NCBI GenBank assembly: GCA_963820775.1
Contig: CAWGBF010000016.1
Coordinates: 124,001-188,000 of the forward strand
Reading direction: 5' to 3'
Origin: Roseiarcus sp963820775
Lineage (GTDB): Bacteria > Pseudomonadota > Alphaproteobacteria > Rhizobiales > Beijerinckiaceae
Length of the DNA: 64,000 bases
In this document: positions 1 to 10,808 of the stretch, piece by piece
How the letters are laid out: each line of letters starts with the position of its first letter
Position numbering within the stretch: the stretch's first letter is position 1
Position numbers and translations under genes: made by a program
The notes under the pieces: model-generated
What the model was told of the DNA's origin: nothing
The model's input: the letters and a program-made list of their open reading frames with translations, nothing else
The model's database searches: none

Positions 1-251
1 GCTACGAAATTGGTGTAACCGGAGAGAAAGACAATCACGACCAGCGACGCTGTCAGCGTCAGGTCGACTATAGCAAGCTCCGACAGAAGGACCTGTTCGT
101 CGTTGAGAGTCGGCAGCTGCATCAGGAGCTCGTAGAGGTGAATGCCGCTCTTCAACAGAAGCGCGACGAGGCTGATGGCGAGCGCCAGATAGAGCGGCGC
201 AAGAAGAAATCGGGCCGCGAACAGGAGCCGTTCAAACGCATCCCTGATCAT
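1..251 (-). CDS. UPF0114 (YqhA-type) inner-membrane protein, 3' end outside window
   Basis: Reading the minus strand from ATG at 251 gives an open frame of at least 83 residues starting MIRDAFERLLFAARFLLAPL, with two hydrophobic segments (about residues 11-35 and 58-80). The second ends in VDLTLTASLVVIVFLSGYTN, the conserved core of the UPF0114/TIGR00645 family of small membrane proteins of unknown function. The family is about 160-190 residues, so roughly half lies beyond base 1. It is convergent with nothing visible and sits just downstream of mtnP on the same strand. Family assignment is good; function is unknown. Confidence 0.75.
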   Translation of the reverse strand, partial: MIRDAFERLLFAARFLLAPLYLALAISLVALLLKSGIHLYELLMQLPTLNDEQVLLSELAIVDLTLTASLVVIVFLSGYTNFV

Positions 252-302
252 CGATTCCTCGAGGTCCCGGTCAAGCGCCGCATCGAACGCGTCGGGGCGC
301 GC

Positions 303-1259
303 TCATTGTAGGTTGAATGCCGGAAGTCGCGCAAGCCGCGGTCCCGATCGGCCCCACAGACCCACGAACAAGCCGCGCTTCAGCCGCCGCGCAGCACGCG
401 TCCGGCGACCGCGTCGAGCTTTTTGACGAGTTCGGGATCGCGATGAGAAGGGTTCGTGATAAGGGCGTAATCGAGCGAGCGGTCCGATCCGATCGGACAG
501 GCTTCGATGCTCCGACGGGAACTCGCGCAACGTGCGGGCGACGACCGCGCTTGCGCGCTCGGCGTTCTCACCCATGACCTTGATCACGGCGGCGACGTCG
601 ACTGCGCCATGCTCCTCGTGCCAGCAGTCATAATCGGTGACCATGGCGATCGTCGCGTAGGAGATCTCCGCTTCGCGCGCCAGTTTCGCTTCGGTCGCGC
701 CGGTCATGCCGATGACGTCGGCGCCGCCCGCCTGGAAGCGAAGCGACTCCGCCAGCGACGAAAACTGCGGCCCTTCGATGCAGACGTAGGTCCCCCCGTC
801 GCGGCAAGCGATTGTCTCCGCTTCAGCCGCGGCGACGAGGCGGCGGCGCATGAGCGGAGCGATCGGGTGCGCCATCGAGACATGCGCGACGCAGCCGTCG
901 CCGAAAAAGCTCGTTTGGCGCCGATAGGTCCGATCGTCGAACTGATCGATCATGACGAACATGCCGGGATAGAGCTCGCGGTGAAACGAGCCGCAGGCCG
1001 ACAGCGCAATGATGTCGGTGACGCCGACGCGCTTCAGCGCGTCGATATTGGCGCGGTAATTGATTGTCGAGGGCGAGAAACGATGGCCCCGGCCATGGCG
1101 CGCCAGGAACACCGCCTGCGTTTCGCCCACCCGCCCAAAGCGCAGCAAGTCGGAAGGATCGCCCCAGGGCGTCGCAATCGGCTCCTCGCGCAGGTCTGTC
1201 AGGCCGGGAAGATCGTAAACTCCCGAGCCGCCGATGACCCCTACAATTACTTTGGACAT
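303..1259 (-). CDS. mtnP: S-methyl-5'-thioadenosine phosphorylase (C-terminus frameshifted)
   Basis: Cytosolic purine-nucleoside phosphorylase family enzyme that splits methylthioadenosine with phosphate into adenine and methylthioribose-1-phosphate. The N-terminus VIGGSGVYDLPGL carries the phosphate-binding GGSG, followed by RHGRGHR and INYRANI. Near residue 165 is the substrate loop IEGPQFSSLAES, then GADVIGMTGATEAKLARE and TDYDCWHE. The open frame runs to 303, but after residue about 252 the sequence is not family-like. One base shift near 500 restores the usual ending (CPIGSDRSLDYALI ... KLDAVAGRVL) with a stop at 380, giving a product close to family length. It lies downstream of the bc1 genes on the same strand. 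Confidence 0.9.
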   Translation of the reverse strand: MSKVIVGVIGGSGVYDLPGLTDLREEPIATPWGDPSDLLRFGRVGETQAVFLARHGRGHRFSPSTINYRANIDALKRVGVTDIIALSACGSFHRELYPGMFVMIDQFDDRTYRRQTSFFGDGCVAHVSMAHPIAPLMRRRLVAAAEAETIACRDGGTYVCIEGPQFSSLAESLRFQAGGADVIGMTGATEAKLAREAEISYATIAMVTDYDCWHEEHGAVDVAAVIKVMGENAERASAVVARTLREFPSEHRSLSDRIGPLARLRPYHEPFSSRSRTRQKARRGRRTRAARRLKRGLFVGLWGRSGPRLARLPAFNLQ

Positions 1260-1344
1260 GCGCCCCCCGCTCCATCAGAGCGGCATTGTTCCTAACGGTC
1301 GCCGCGCGATCAATCGCGGCGCGACGCCTTCGAACTCAGCACAG

Positions 1345-2175
1345 CTAGTGCGCGGACTCCCAGATCCGCTTTTTGACGAGGTAGAGCAGCACCGCGAACA
1401 CCAAAAGGAAGATGAGGACCCTGAGGCCGATTCTCTTACGCTCTGGAAGATTGGGTTCCGCCGCCCAGTTCAGAAAAGCCGCAACGTCCTTGGAGTAATT
1501 TTCCAGGGTGGGCTTCGTGCCGTCCTTGTAATCGACCGCGCCGTCGGTGATCGGCTGCGGCATCGCGATCTTGTGGCCGGGATAGTACAAATTCCACTGC
1601 GGGTCATCGGGTTTCGTGTAGCCGGTCAGGATCGCGTGGATGTAGTCGGCGCCCATCTCCTGATATTCCAGGCCCGGCAGCGCATCGAAGACGAACCACG
1701 GGAAGCCGCGCTCGTATTTCAGCGCTTTGGCCAAGAGCGCCATGTCCGGCGGCGCCTTGCCGAGCGTCGCTGCAGCTGCCTGGTCGTTCGGATAGGCCTC
1801 CGGGCGAGGGATGTTGTCGGCTGGCGTTCCGGGACGCTTGAAGATTTCGCCCTTCTCGTTGGGCTCGGCGTTGGTGATTTGATAGGTGGCGGCGAGCGTC
1901 CGGATCTGATCCTCGCTGAAGCCCGGCCCGTCGGGATCGGTGAGCGTGCGGAAAGGAATGCTCAGAGCGTGACAGGTGCTGCAGACCTCCTTGTACACCT
2001 GGAACCCGCGCTGAAGCTGAGCCTTGTCGTAGATGCCGAACATGCCAGAGAAGCTCCAGCTCTGGCGAGGAGGGTTCGGCTGTCCTGTATCTTCTTGCGC
2101 GATCGCCGCGGTCGCGCTCGCAAGCGCGAGCGCCATGGCCGCAAAGGCGAGGGCGGAAAACTTCACACGGATCAT
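1345..2175 (-). CDS. petC: Cytochrome c1 of the bc1 complex
   Basis: Membrane-anchored c-type haem subunit of ubiquinol:cytochrome c reductase; it passes electrons from the Rieske centre to soluble cytochrome c in the periplasm. The ATG at 2175 is preferred over one at 2208 because AAGGAAG lies about 8 bases upstream and it opens directly into a signal peptide (FSALAFAAMALALASATAAI). The haem site is VCSTCH; the axial Met candidate lies in the IAMPQP segment; a C-terminal helix (RVLIFLLVFAVLLYLVKKR) anchors it. It is immediately downstream of cytochrome b. Length (about 276 residues) is normal for a stand-alone c1, so this is not a fused fbcH. Confidence 0.93.
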   Translation of the reverse strand: MIRVKFSALAFAAMALALASATAAIAQEDTGQPNPPRQSWSFSGMFGIYDKAQLQRGFQVYKEVCSTCHALSIPFRTLTDPDGPGFSEDQIRTLAATYQITNAEPNEKGEIFKRPGTPADNIPRPEAYPNDQAAAATLGKAPPDMALLAKALKYERGFPWFVFDALPGLEYQEMGADYIHAILTGYTKPDDPQWNLYYPGHKIAMPQPITDGAVDYKDGTKPTLENYSKDVAAFLNWAAEPNLPERKRIGLRVLIFLLVFAVLLYLVKKRIWESAH

Positions 2176-2204
2176 CGTTGAACTTCCTTGGCGAGCGGTC
2201 CGCA

Positions 2205-3456
2205 TCATTCAGCCGCAGCCACCGCGGTCTTCGTCCTCGTCAGCACCGCATCGGCGATCGACGTGGGGATCGGCTTCGTCTTCTCCGCAAAGCTTAGAAT
2301 GGGCATGATGATGAGAAAGAACGCGAAATAGCCGAACGTTAAGATGCGCGCGATCAATGCAAGCCCCTCGGTCGGCTCCTGCGAGCCGAGGTAGCCAAGG
2401 CCGATGCCGATCGCGACGAAGATCCAGAAGAAAAAGCGGTAGGCTGGGCGGTACTTCGCCGACTTAACCGGCGAGCGGTCGAGCCAGGGAATAAACGCGA
2501 GCACGACAATCGCGGACAACAGAACGACCACGCCCCAGAACTTGCTCGGGATCGCGCGCAGCATCGCGTAAAACGGCAGCAAATACCATTCCGGCACGAC
2601 ATGCGCGGGCGTCGCCAGCGGATTGGCGGGGTTCGAATTGTCGGCGTCGAGCAGATAGTTGGGAATGTAGAACACCAGCCAGGCATAAAGAATAAGAAAC
2701 ACCGCCAGACCGACGACGTCCTTGATCGTGGCGTAGGGCGTGAACGCGACGGTGTCGCGCTGAAGGTCCTTCACCTCTATGCCGTCAGGATTGTTTTGCC
2801 CGGCGATGTGGAGCGCCCAGATATGCAGCCCGACGAACCCCACGATGATGAACGGGAGCAGGTAGTGCAGCGAGAAGAACCGGGTCAGCGTCGGGCCGCC
2901 GACGGCAAATCCGCCCCAGAGCCAATGGGCGATCGTGTTGCCGACGATCGGGATTGCTGACGTGAGGTTGGTGATGACGGTCGCGCCGGCAAAGCTCATC
3001 GAACCCCAGGGCAAAACGTAACCCATGAAAGCCGTCGCCATCATCAGGAAGTAGATGATGACCCCGATGATCCAAAGCAGCTCGCGCGGCGGCTTGAAGG
3101 AGCCGTAATAGAGACCACGAAACATATGGATATAGCCGGCGAGGAAGAAAAGCGACGCGCCGTTGGTGTGCAAGTAGCGGATCAGCCAGCCGTAGTTGAC
3201 ATTGCGCATGATATTATCGACCGAGGAGAAAGCCTGGGTCGACGAAGGGATATAATGCATGGCGAGAACGATGCCGGTCAGGATCTGCGCGACCGAGCAT
3301 GAACGACAGGATCGCGCCGAACGTCCACATGTAGTTGAGATTGCGCGGCACCGGATAGGCGATGAACGAGGAATGAACCAAGCCAACCAACGGAAGACGC
3401 GATTCGAACCAGCGCCCAATCGCGCTTTTGGGAACGTAGGTCGAAGGACCGCTCAT
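2205..3456 (-). CDS. petB: Cytochrome b of the bc1 complex (one frameshift near 3293)
   Basis: Haem-b membrane subunit of ubiquinol:cytochrome c reductase carrying the Qo and Qi sites. From about base 3290 to 2205 the frame is textbook: VAQILTGIVLAMHYIP, GASLFFLAGYIHMFRGLYYG, GYVLPWGSMSFAGATVITNL, HYLLPFIIVGFVGLHIWALH, and the Qo motif PEWYLLPFYAMLRAIP. The true N-terminus (MSGPSTYVPKSAIG ... LNYMWTFGAILSFML) is in another frame starting at ATG 3456. Removing one base of the CC at 3293-3294 joins them as LSFML-VAQILTG. An upstream ATG at 3419 belongs to the wrong frame. The four haem ligands expected for the family lie in the intact part. No Rieske gene lies upstream. Confidence 0.92.
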
Positions 3457-3832
3457 GTCGTGGATCTCTGATGGACGTGGAGGCGAAGAATTGTGACGAG
3501 GAAGTCGATGTGCGTCGCCCGTCGGCCAGCTTTTATTCTAGCGTTGGTGGGGAAAGCATTTTGCGGGCCGCGGACAAAGCAGCCCCCCGGAAGACCCCGC
3601 CAGGACCTAGCTGGGAGGAACATCGCCGAATCGGTTCCTTGATGGTCAATTCAACCCCCAACGTGCGTGCCGCCCCGGCGCCCGCGGGGTCACGACCTTG
3701 AATTCGTTCGATGCGGCTTTTCGCATCGATCGAATTGGATGTCCATAGCCGGGCGGGGTCGCGCTTTCCTCCGGCTTGGAGCATTGTCCGAATGGCGGTT
3801 TCCGCCGTCAACCTTCTGCTTTTGCGCGCAAT
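3457..3832. other. Intergenic region between petB and trmL; hairpin but no Rieske gene
   Basis: This 376-base divergent spacer holds no credible gene on either strand. The Rieske iron-sulfur subunit normally encoded just upstream of cytochrome b is not here: no CxH..CxxH motif is seen in any frame. The one clear structure is the long stem-loop at 3701-3736. It presumably carries promoters for petB (minus) and trmL (plus), but no convincing -35/-10 pair was identified. Confidence 0.6.
3701..3736. repeat. 15-bp-stem hairpin upstream of trmL
   Basis: AATTCGTTCGATGCG and CGCATCGATCGAATT pair at 14 of 15 positions around the loop GCTTTT. No run of T follows on either strand, so it is not a standard intrinsic terminator. 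It could be an operator, a decayed repeat or a transcript processing structure. Confidence 0.6.
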
Positions 3833-4331
3833 ATGACGAAGCCCGCCGCCCCCCTCCTGCTCGCTCTGTTCGAGCCCGACATCGCACAAAATACCGGCGC
3901 CATGATGCGCACCTGCGCATGCCTCGGCGTCGACGCGGCGATCATCGAACCGGCCGGGTTTCGGATCAACGACAGCCGCTTCCGCCGCGCCGCGATGGAC
4001 TATGTCGACGCTCTCGCGATCGAGAGCCACAATTCGTGGGCGGGCTTCGCGGCCTGGCGCGCCGACAATCAACGCCGACTGGTGCTGTTGACGACAAAGG
4101 GCGAAACGTGTTTGTGGGATTTCGCTTTTCGTGAAAAGGATATTATCCTTGTGGGCCGGGAATCGTCCGGCGTTCCCGAGGCCGTGCGGGTTTCGGCGGA
4201 CGTTCGGGTGTATATTCCTCATTCAACCTCGCCTGCGTTCTTTGAACGTAGGGATCGCCGCAACTATCGCGATGACCGAGGCGTTGCGTCAGCTTGGACG
4301 CTTGCCCTCCAGGAAAGGCGAACGTGATTAG
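3833..4331 (+). CDS. trmL: tRNA (cytidine(34)-2'-O)-methyltransferase (frameshift near 4218)
   Basis: SPOUT-class methyltransferase that modifies the ribose of wobble position 34. The N-terminus LLLALFEPDIAQNTGAMMRT is the family signature, followed by the SAM-site loop DIILVGRESSGVPEAV. At about 4218 the frame breaks: continuing gives IPHSTSPAFFER, whereas skipping one base gives IP-IQPRLRSLNVGIAATIAM, the trefoil-knot motif expected there, ending at a TAG at 4329-4331. The corrected length of about 165 residues is normal. The start at 3833 is chosen because the 19 upstream residues in that frame are not family-like. Its 3' end overlaps the start region of the next gene. Confidence 0.85.
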
Positions 4332-5091
4332 TCCGCAAGCTGGAAACCGAGGACGTGACAGCGACCGGCGGGTCAGCGCTTCTGGTCCCGCGGCGCCGAC
4401 CGCGATCGGGCCAAAGGGAACGACGGGCGAAGAGAACGCCTTTCGCGTGCTCATCGCCGACGATCATCCGCTCATGGTCGGCGGCTTGCGCCAAGCGGTG
4501 CTGGCGGCGGCGCCCGATGCGGAAATCGCGGTCGCGCACGATTTCGACAGCCTGGTCGCAGCGCTGCACGGTGCGCCAGACACCGATCTCGTGCTGCTCG
4601 ACCTGACAATGCCGGGCGTTCGCGGGTTTTCTGGACTCCTGTTCCTACGCTCGGAGCTTCCGTCCACCCCTGTAATCGTCGTTTCGGGCAACGAAGACCG
4701 CGCGGTCATCCGCCATTGCATGGAATTCGGCGCCGCCGGCTTTATTCCGAAAACCAATTCGCTCGATACGATGCGAACGGCTATCGCCCAAGTTCTGGAC
4801 GGCGGCCGATGGACCCCTCCAGACTTCGATCCGAACTCGGCCCCCAACCGCGAATCAAGCGCCATGGCGCGCCGGCTTGCTTCGCTGACCCCACAGCAGA
4901 TTCGGGTGTTGATGATGCTGTCGCAAGGCCTGCTCAACAAGCAGATCGCCTACGAACTCGGCGTCTCCGAGGCGACTATCAAAGCGCACGTGTCCGCGAT
5001 CTTCCAGAAGCTCGGCGTCGAGAGCCGAACTCAGGCGGTCATTTTGGCGACGAAGATCGAGGCGGCGCAGGAATTGGTCATCACATCGTAG
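4324..5091 (+). CDS. LuxR/NarL-family response regulator next to acs
   Basis: Two-component transcription factor of about 255-265 residues. A receiver domain starts at FRVLIADDHPLMVGGL, with acidic pocket DD, phospho-acceptor Asp in LVLLDLTMPG and the conserved Lys in FIPK. The C-terminal HTH is SLTPQQIRVLMMLSQGLLNK ... YELGVSEATIKAHVSAIFQK. A GTG at 4324 overlapping the end of trmL is a likely start; an ATG at 4294 in the same frame is possible. It is convergent with acs. Regulators of this type (ErbR/CrbR-like) control acetyl-CoA synthetase in Pseudomonas and Vibrio, so an acs-regulating role is a reasonable inference. No sensor kinase is adjacent. Confidence 0.88.
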   Translation: MISPQAGNRGRDSDRRVSASGPAAPTAIGPKGTTGEENAFRVLIADDHPLMVGGLRQAVLAAAPDAEIAVAHDFDSLVAALHGAPDTDLVLLDLTMPGVRGFSGLLFLRSELPSTPVIVVSGNEDRAVIRHCMEFGAAGFIPKTNSLDTMRTAIAQVLDGGRWTPPDFDPNSAPNRESSAMARRLASLTPQQIRVLMMLSQGLLNKQIAYELGVSEATIKAHVSAIFQKLGVESRTQAVILATKIEAAQELVITS

Positions 5092-5117
5092 CGCGTGAGG
5101 CAGGCGCCGAACCGGGT

Positions 5118-5251
5118 CCGTCATTGCGAGCGGAGCGAAGCAATCCAGGGAACGTCGAGCGGTGCCCTACTGCCTCCTGGATCGCCGCGTCGCCATAGCC
5201 GTCCGGAAGGACGGGCGTCTCTCGACGCCCTGTGGCTCCTCGCGATGACGG
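5118..5251. repeat. Dispersed palindromic intergenic repeat
   Basis: The ends CCGTCATTGCGAG and CTCGCGATGACGG are inverted copies matching at 12 of 13 positions. This resembles the CGTCATTGCGAGCG...GAAGCAATCCAGG palindromic element common in rhizobial genomes. The centre (5199-5230) folds into two adjacent small hairpins, CCGTCC-GGAA-GGACGG and GGGCGTC-TCTC-GACGCCC. It lies between the converging response regulator and acs genes and may act as a transcription stop. The artificial extension of the acs frame reads through it. Confidence 0.7.
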
Positions 5252-5263
5252 GGTGGACGCCGC

Positions 5264-7211
<1,948 letters not shown>

Positions 7212-7340
7212 GGGGCTCCTCCCAGAGCAATCGATCGCGCGAGGTCCCGCCGCGCGCAAAAAGCGAAGACGTAACTATGCCCTAACGAGGGAAAAAGCGA
7301 CAAGTCAGTCCGCGTGATGCTTTGGTCTAAGCCCGGTCCG

Positions 7341-7754
7341 CTAAAGGCCGCCGAGCTTGCAAACAACAGCCCACTCGGCGTCGGTGACGGGCTGGACGGA
7401 GAGGCGGGACTGGGTGACCAGCGCCATCTTGGCCAGACGCTTGTCGCTTTTCGCCTCTTCCAGCGTCACCGGCCGCGGCAATGGGCGCAATGCGCGGATG
7501 TCCACCATCCCGAACTTGCCGGTCGCGTCCGTTGGGTCGGGCCGATAGGCCTTGCTGACCTCGACGATCCCAACGATCTCTTTTCCCTCGTTCGAGTGGT
7601 AGAAGAAGGCCTGCTCGCCGACCTTCATCGCCTGCATGTTGAGCTTGGCGGTGTGGTTGCGCACGCCGCTCCAGTCCGTGCCCGCAGCGCCGAGTCCGGC
7701 AACTTTCTCGTAAGACCAGGCCGAGGGCTCGCTTTTGAACAGCCAATGCGCCAT
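7341..7754 (-). CDS. EVE domain-containing protein
   Basis: About 137 residues starting MAHWLFKSEPSAWSYEKV, the standard opening of the EVE (thymocyte nuclear protein 1-like) family, a PUA-related fold thought to bind modified bases in nucleic acid. WSGVRNHTAKLNMQAMKVGE and FFYHSNEGKEIVGIVEV are the conserved core. The ATG at 7754 is preferred to the one two codons upstream because family members begin MAxWLxKSEP. No partner gene is evident; the neighbours are acs and gpsA on the same strand. Molecular substrate unknown. Confidence 0.88.
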   Translation of the reverse strand: MAHWLFKSEPSAWSYEKVAGLGAAGTDWSGVRNHTAKLNMQAMKVGEQAFFYHSNEGKEIVGIVEVSKAYRPDPTDATGKFGMVDIRALRPLPRPVTLEEAKSDKRLAKMALVTQSRLSVQPVTDAEWAVVCKLGGL

Positions 7755-7835
7755 CGCCAACTCACGCCTGAAGGTTGCGTTTCCCCAACGCAGCGAAAGC
7801 TAAGTGAGGAGCGCTCAATTTGCAAAGCGCTCGGC

Positions 7836-8822
7836 TCATTCTTCCCCCTTCGGCGGTCGCCCCAGCAGCGAGCTCACTGCGGCCTTAACATCAAGCGAGC
7901 CCTCGATCAGCCCCTGGACACAATCGGCGATAGGCATGTCGACGCCGCGCTCGCGCGCCAGCTCGGTCAACGCGAGCGCGGTGAACCGGCCCTCGGCGAG
8001 CCTGCCAGCTCCCGCTTCGGCTGCGCTCTCGCCCCGTCCGAGCGCCTGGCCGAAGGCGAAGTTGCGCGATTGCGCCGAGGAGCAGGTCAGAACCAGATCG
8101 CCGAGCCCCGAAAGGCCCATCAAGGTCGATCCCCGCGCCCCGAAAGCCTCGCCAAAACGGCGAAGCTCGGCGAAACCGCGGGCGACCAATGCGGCGACCG
8201 CGCTCGCGCCGAGCCCCCGGCCGGCGGCGACGCCGCAGGCGATCGCCAGCACGTTCTTTGCCGCGCCGCCGATCTCGACGCCGCGGACGTCGGTCGAATG
8301 GTAGAGCCGCAAGGCCGGCCCACGCAGCGCGTCGCAGAGCGAGCGCGCCAGGTCTTCATCGGCCGACGCGAGCGTCACCGCGGTCGGCAGGCCAGCCGCA
8401 ACGTCGGCGGCGAACGAGGGTCCGGAGAGAATGGCGGCGGCTCGGCCCGGCGCGGCTTGCGCCAGGACCTCGGTCATGAACGCGTGCGTGCCGCGCTCGA
8501 CGCCCTTGGCGCAGGTGACCAGCGGCGCTGATCCTGGCGTCGTCGCCAGCCGCAGCGCCATCTCGCGGCTCGACTGCGCCGGCGTCGCCACCAGAATCGC
8601 ATCGCACCGCCCAAGTTCCTCAAGATCGGCTGTCGCCTCGACCGGGCGCGCCACATCAACGCCGGGCAGCCGGTCGCTCCGACGAGTCGTTGCGATCGCG
8701 CGCATCCGGGCGTCATCGGGGCCCCAGAGGATGACCGTGCGGCCGGCGGCCACAGCCGCGTTGGCCAAGGCCACGCCCCAGGCCCCGGCGCCGGCGACGC
8801 CGATGACATTTGCGGGCCTCAC
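7836..8822 (-). CDS. gpsA: Glycerol-3-phosphate dehydrogenase [NAD(P)+]
   Basis: Cytosolic enzyme reducing dihydroxyacetone phosphate to sn-glycerol-3-phosphate for phospholipid synthesis. The 328-residue protein opens with the Rossmann loop IGVAGAGAWGVALANAAV. It then has VTCAKG (the Lys region of the family), ILSGPSFAADVAAGLPTAVT, and GGAAKNVLAIACGVAAGRGL carrying the catalytic Lys, and ends with the family's helical substrate domain (LMGLSGLGDLVLTCSSAQSR). Length and motif order are complete. In related genomes gpsA often sits beside an EVE or YciI gene, as here. Confidence 0.95.
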   Translation of the reverse strand: MRPANVIGVAGAGAWGVALANAAVAAGRTVILWGPDDARMRAIATTRRSDRLPGVDVARPVEATADLEELGRCDAILVATPAQSSREMALRLATTPGSAPLVTCAKGVERGTHAFMTEVLAQAAPGRAAAILSGPSFAADVAAGLPTAVTLASADEDLARSLCDALRGPALRLYHSTDVRGVEIGGAAKNVLAIACGVAAGRGLGASAVAALVARGFAELRRFGEAFGARGSTLMGLSGLGDLVLTCSSAQSRNFAFGQALGRGESAAEAGAGRLAEGRFTALALTELARERGVDMPIADCVQGLIEGSLDVKAAVSSLLGRPPKGEE

Positions 8823-9010
8823 GTCGCTTCGCGCCGCATTCGGCGTCCTCGTAAATTGTCGAATGGCTAAGACCGCCGGGCGCCGCCATCTTTCGACCCC
8901 AGCAAGGCTGCTAATCCATGCTCCTAGCCAAAACGCTCGGCCGCGCCTAGTTATGGCGTTTCGTGCGGGCCGAGTGACTTTTGCTTTGGCAAGCGAGGAG
9001 CTTAAGGGCG

Positions 9011-9703
9011 ATGCCGGAGATCGATCTACCGACCGTCATATTTGCGCTCGTGGCGCTATTTGTCGCCTGGAAGCTGCGTTCCGTGCTCGGCATGCGCCAG
9101 GATTCGGAGCGGCCCGGCGGTCTTTTGGCCCCCTTGCGGCGTGTTCCGGGAGCTTCTACCCCACCTGTCAGCCAGCCGGACGCGACGCCCTCGGCGCCGG
9201 CGCCGCCGCCCGCCGCGGATCGCTGGAAGGGCGTGGCCGAGCCCAACTCCGCGGTCTGGAGCGGCCTCGACGCTATTGCCGGGGTGGATCGCAGCTTTTC
9301 GCCGCAAGCCTTTCTGTCGGGAGCTCGGGGCGCTTACGACATGGTCGTCCATGCTTTCGCCGCCGGCGATTCCGACGCCCTCAAAAGCCTAATGTCGCCC
9401 GAGGCCTTCGCCAATTTCGAGAGCGCGATCCACGCCCGCGCCGACGCCGGACAGACAATGTCGACCACGGTCGTCTCGATCGACAACGCGACGATCGCCG
9501 GCGCCGCGCTTGTCGGCCAGACCGCGCGGATCAGCGTGAAATTCTCTTCCAAGCTCGCTTCCGTAACCCGCGACGCGCAAGGTGAAGTCGTCGACGGGTC
9601 GCCCGACACGGTCGTCGAGCATATCGACTTGTGGACGTTCGCGCGTGATGTTCGCTCTCGCGATCCCAACTGGCAGCTGACGGCGACCGAATCGGAGAGC
9701 TAA
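9011..9703 (+). CDS. Tim44/TimA-like membrane-associated protein
   Basis: About 230 residues. MPEIDLPTVIFALVALFVAW gives one N-terminal membrane helix, followed by a Pro/Ala-rich linker (about residues 30-70). The C-terminal Tim44-like domain contains FSPQAFLSGARGAYDMVVHA, GDSDALKSLMSPEAF and WTFARDVRSRDPNWQLTAT. Bacterial Tim44 homologues are inner-membrane proteins with an NTF2-like domain; a direct role in secretion is unproven. The ATG at 9011 is chosen because it begins just before the helix and follows AAGGGCG. It leads a three-gene set with mltA and smr, the usual order in Hyphomicrobiales. Confidence 0.85.
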   Translation: MPEIDLPTVIFALVALFVAWKLRSVLGMRQDSERPGGLLAPLRRVPGASTPPVSQPDATPSAPAPPPAADRWKGVAEPNSAVWSGLDAIAGVDRSFSPQAFLSGARGAYDMVVHAFAAGDSDALKSLMSPEAFANFESAIHARADAGQTMSTTVVSIDNATIAGAALVGQTARISVKFSSKLASVTRDAQGEVVDGSPDTVVEHIDLWTFARDVRSRDPNWQLTATESES

Positions 9704-9728
9704 GCCGCGCCGCAACGCTAGCAAGGAC

Positions 9729-10808
9729 ATGCGGCCTCGTCTTGAATCTTTGGATTTCGAAAGCCTCGTCGGCTGGAGTGATGATGACCATCAGGCGGCG
9801 TTTTGCGCATTCGAGCGCTCGGCGCGGGCGATCGCCGTGGGACAAACCAGCCCCCGCCCGGCGCAATCAGCGCCGCCCGAACTGGTCGCGAACGCTCACG
9901 CGGCGCTTTGCGCGATCGTCGCGGCGGAGCGAGACGCACGGCGTTTCTTCGAGACGCGGTTTCGACCGTTCCGCGTTGTTCCCGAGAATGGCGCGGGATT
10001 CCTGACCGGATATTACGAGCCCTGCGTCCCGGCTTCGAGGGTTGAGACAGAGGAATTTCGCTGGCCGATATTGGGCCGGCCGGCTGATCTTGTGACTTTT
10101 GGTCTTGACGCCCCGCCCGTCGGGTTCCCCAGGGAGATCAGCGGCGCCAGGCGCCTCGGCGACGGATCGCTTGTCCCTTACACCGATCGAGCCCAGATCG
10201 AGGCTGAGCGCCGCGACCCGATCGTTTGGGTTCGCGATGCGGTCGAGGCTTTCCTCATCCAGGTGCAGGGTTCCGCACAGGTCGAGTTTCCCGACCGAGG
10301 CCGCGCGCGCCTCGCCTATGATGGGCGCAACGGCCTGCCGTATACGTCGATTGGAAAGCTATTGATCGAAGCCGGAGAGATCACGGAAGGCGCCATGTCG
10401 CTCGCCAGCCTCAAGGCATGGCTGCGCCGAGACAGCGCCCGAGGACTGGACGTGATGCGGCGCAATCGGTCGTTCGTGTTCTTCGAGCTCGTCGAGGATT
10501 TCGATCGCGACCTTGGCCCGATCGCCGGCGCCGGCGTTCCGCTCACCCCGCTGCGCTCGATCGCGGTCGACCGGACGATGTGGGCCTACGGCCTGCCGTT
10601 CTGGATCGACGCCGAATTGCCTTGGGTGGACGAGACGCCACGCCCGTTCCGCCGGCTCATGATCGCCCAGGACACCGGCTCGGCGATTGTGGGAGCGGCG
10701 CGCGCCGACCTCTTCTTCGGCAGCGGCGATAAGGCAGGCGCGCGCGCCGGCGCCATTCGCGATTCCACCGAGTTCATCGTGCTTCTGCCGCGCGGGGGGC
10801 GCCCTTGA
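9729..10808 (+). CDS. mltA: Membrane-bound lytic murein transglycosylase A
   Basis: 359 residues. MltA cleaves peptidoglycan glycan strands to 1,6-anhydro products. Visible family elements are FRVVPENGAGFLTGYYEPCV near the N-terminus, the MltA barrel with FLIQVQGSAQVEFPDRGRAR and YDGRNGLPYTSIGKLL, FFELVEDFDRDLGPIAGAGV, and the C-terminal 3D domain with catalytic Asp in IAQDTGSAIVGAARADLFFG. No signal peptide or lipobox is visible at the chosen start, which is usual for alphaproteobacterial annotations of this gene. Its stop overlaps the start of the smr gene by a few bases, indicating co-translation. Confidence 0.92.
   Translation: MRPRLESLDFESLVGWSDDDHQAAFCAFERSARAIAVGQTSPRPAQSAPPELVANAHAALCAIVAAERDARRFFETRFRPFRVVPENGAGFLTGYYEPCVPASRVETEEFRWPILGRPADLVTFGLDAPPVGFPREISGARRLGDGSLVPYTDRAQIEAERRDPIVWVRDAVEAFLIQVQGSAQVEFPDRGRARLAYDGRNGLPYTSIGKLLIEAGEITEGAMSLASLKAWLRRDSARGLDVMRRNRSFVFFELVEDFDRDLGPIAGAGVPLTPLRSIAVDRTMWAYGLPFWIDAELPWVDETPRPFRRLMIAQDTGSAIVGAARADLFFGSGDKAGARAGAIRDSTEFIVLLPRGGRP

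Noticed and set aside
507..1295. Long plus-strand open frame opposite mtnP
   Set aside because: Arg/Ala-rich antisense of a well-supported minus-strand gene; no family motifs.
3401..3410. GATTCGAACC, resembling a tRNA T-loop
   Set aside because: It lies inside the N-terminal coding sequence of cytochrome b (WFESRLP); no tRNA cloverleaf can be built around it.
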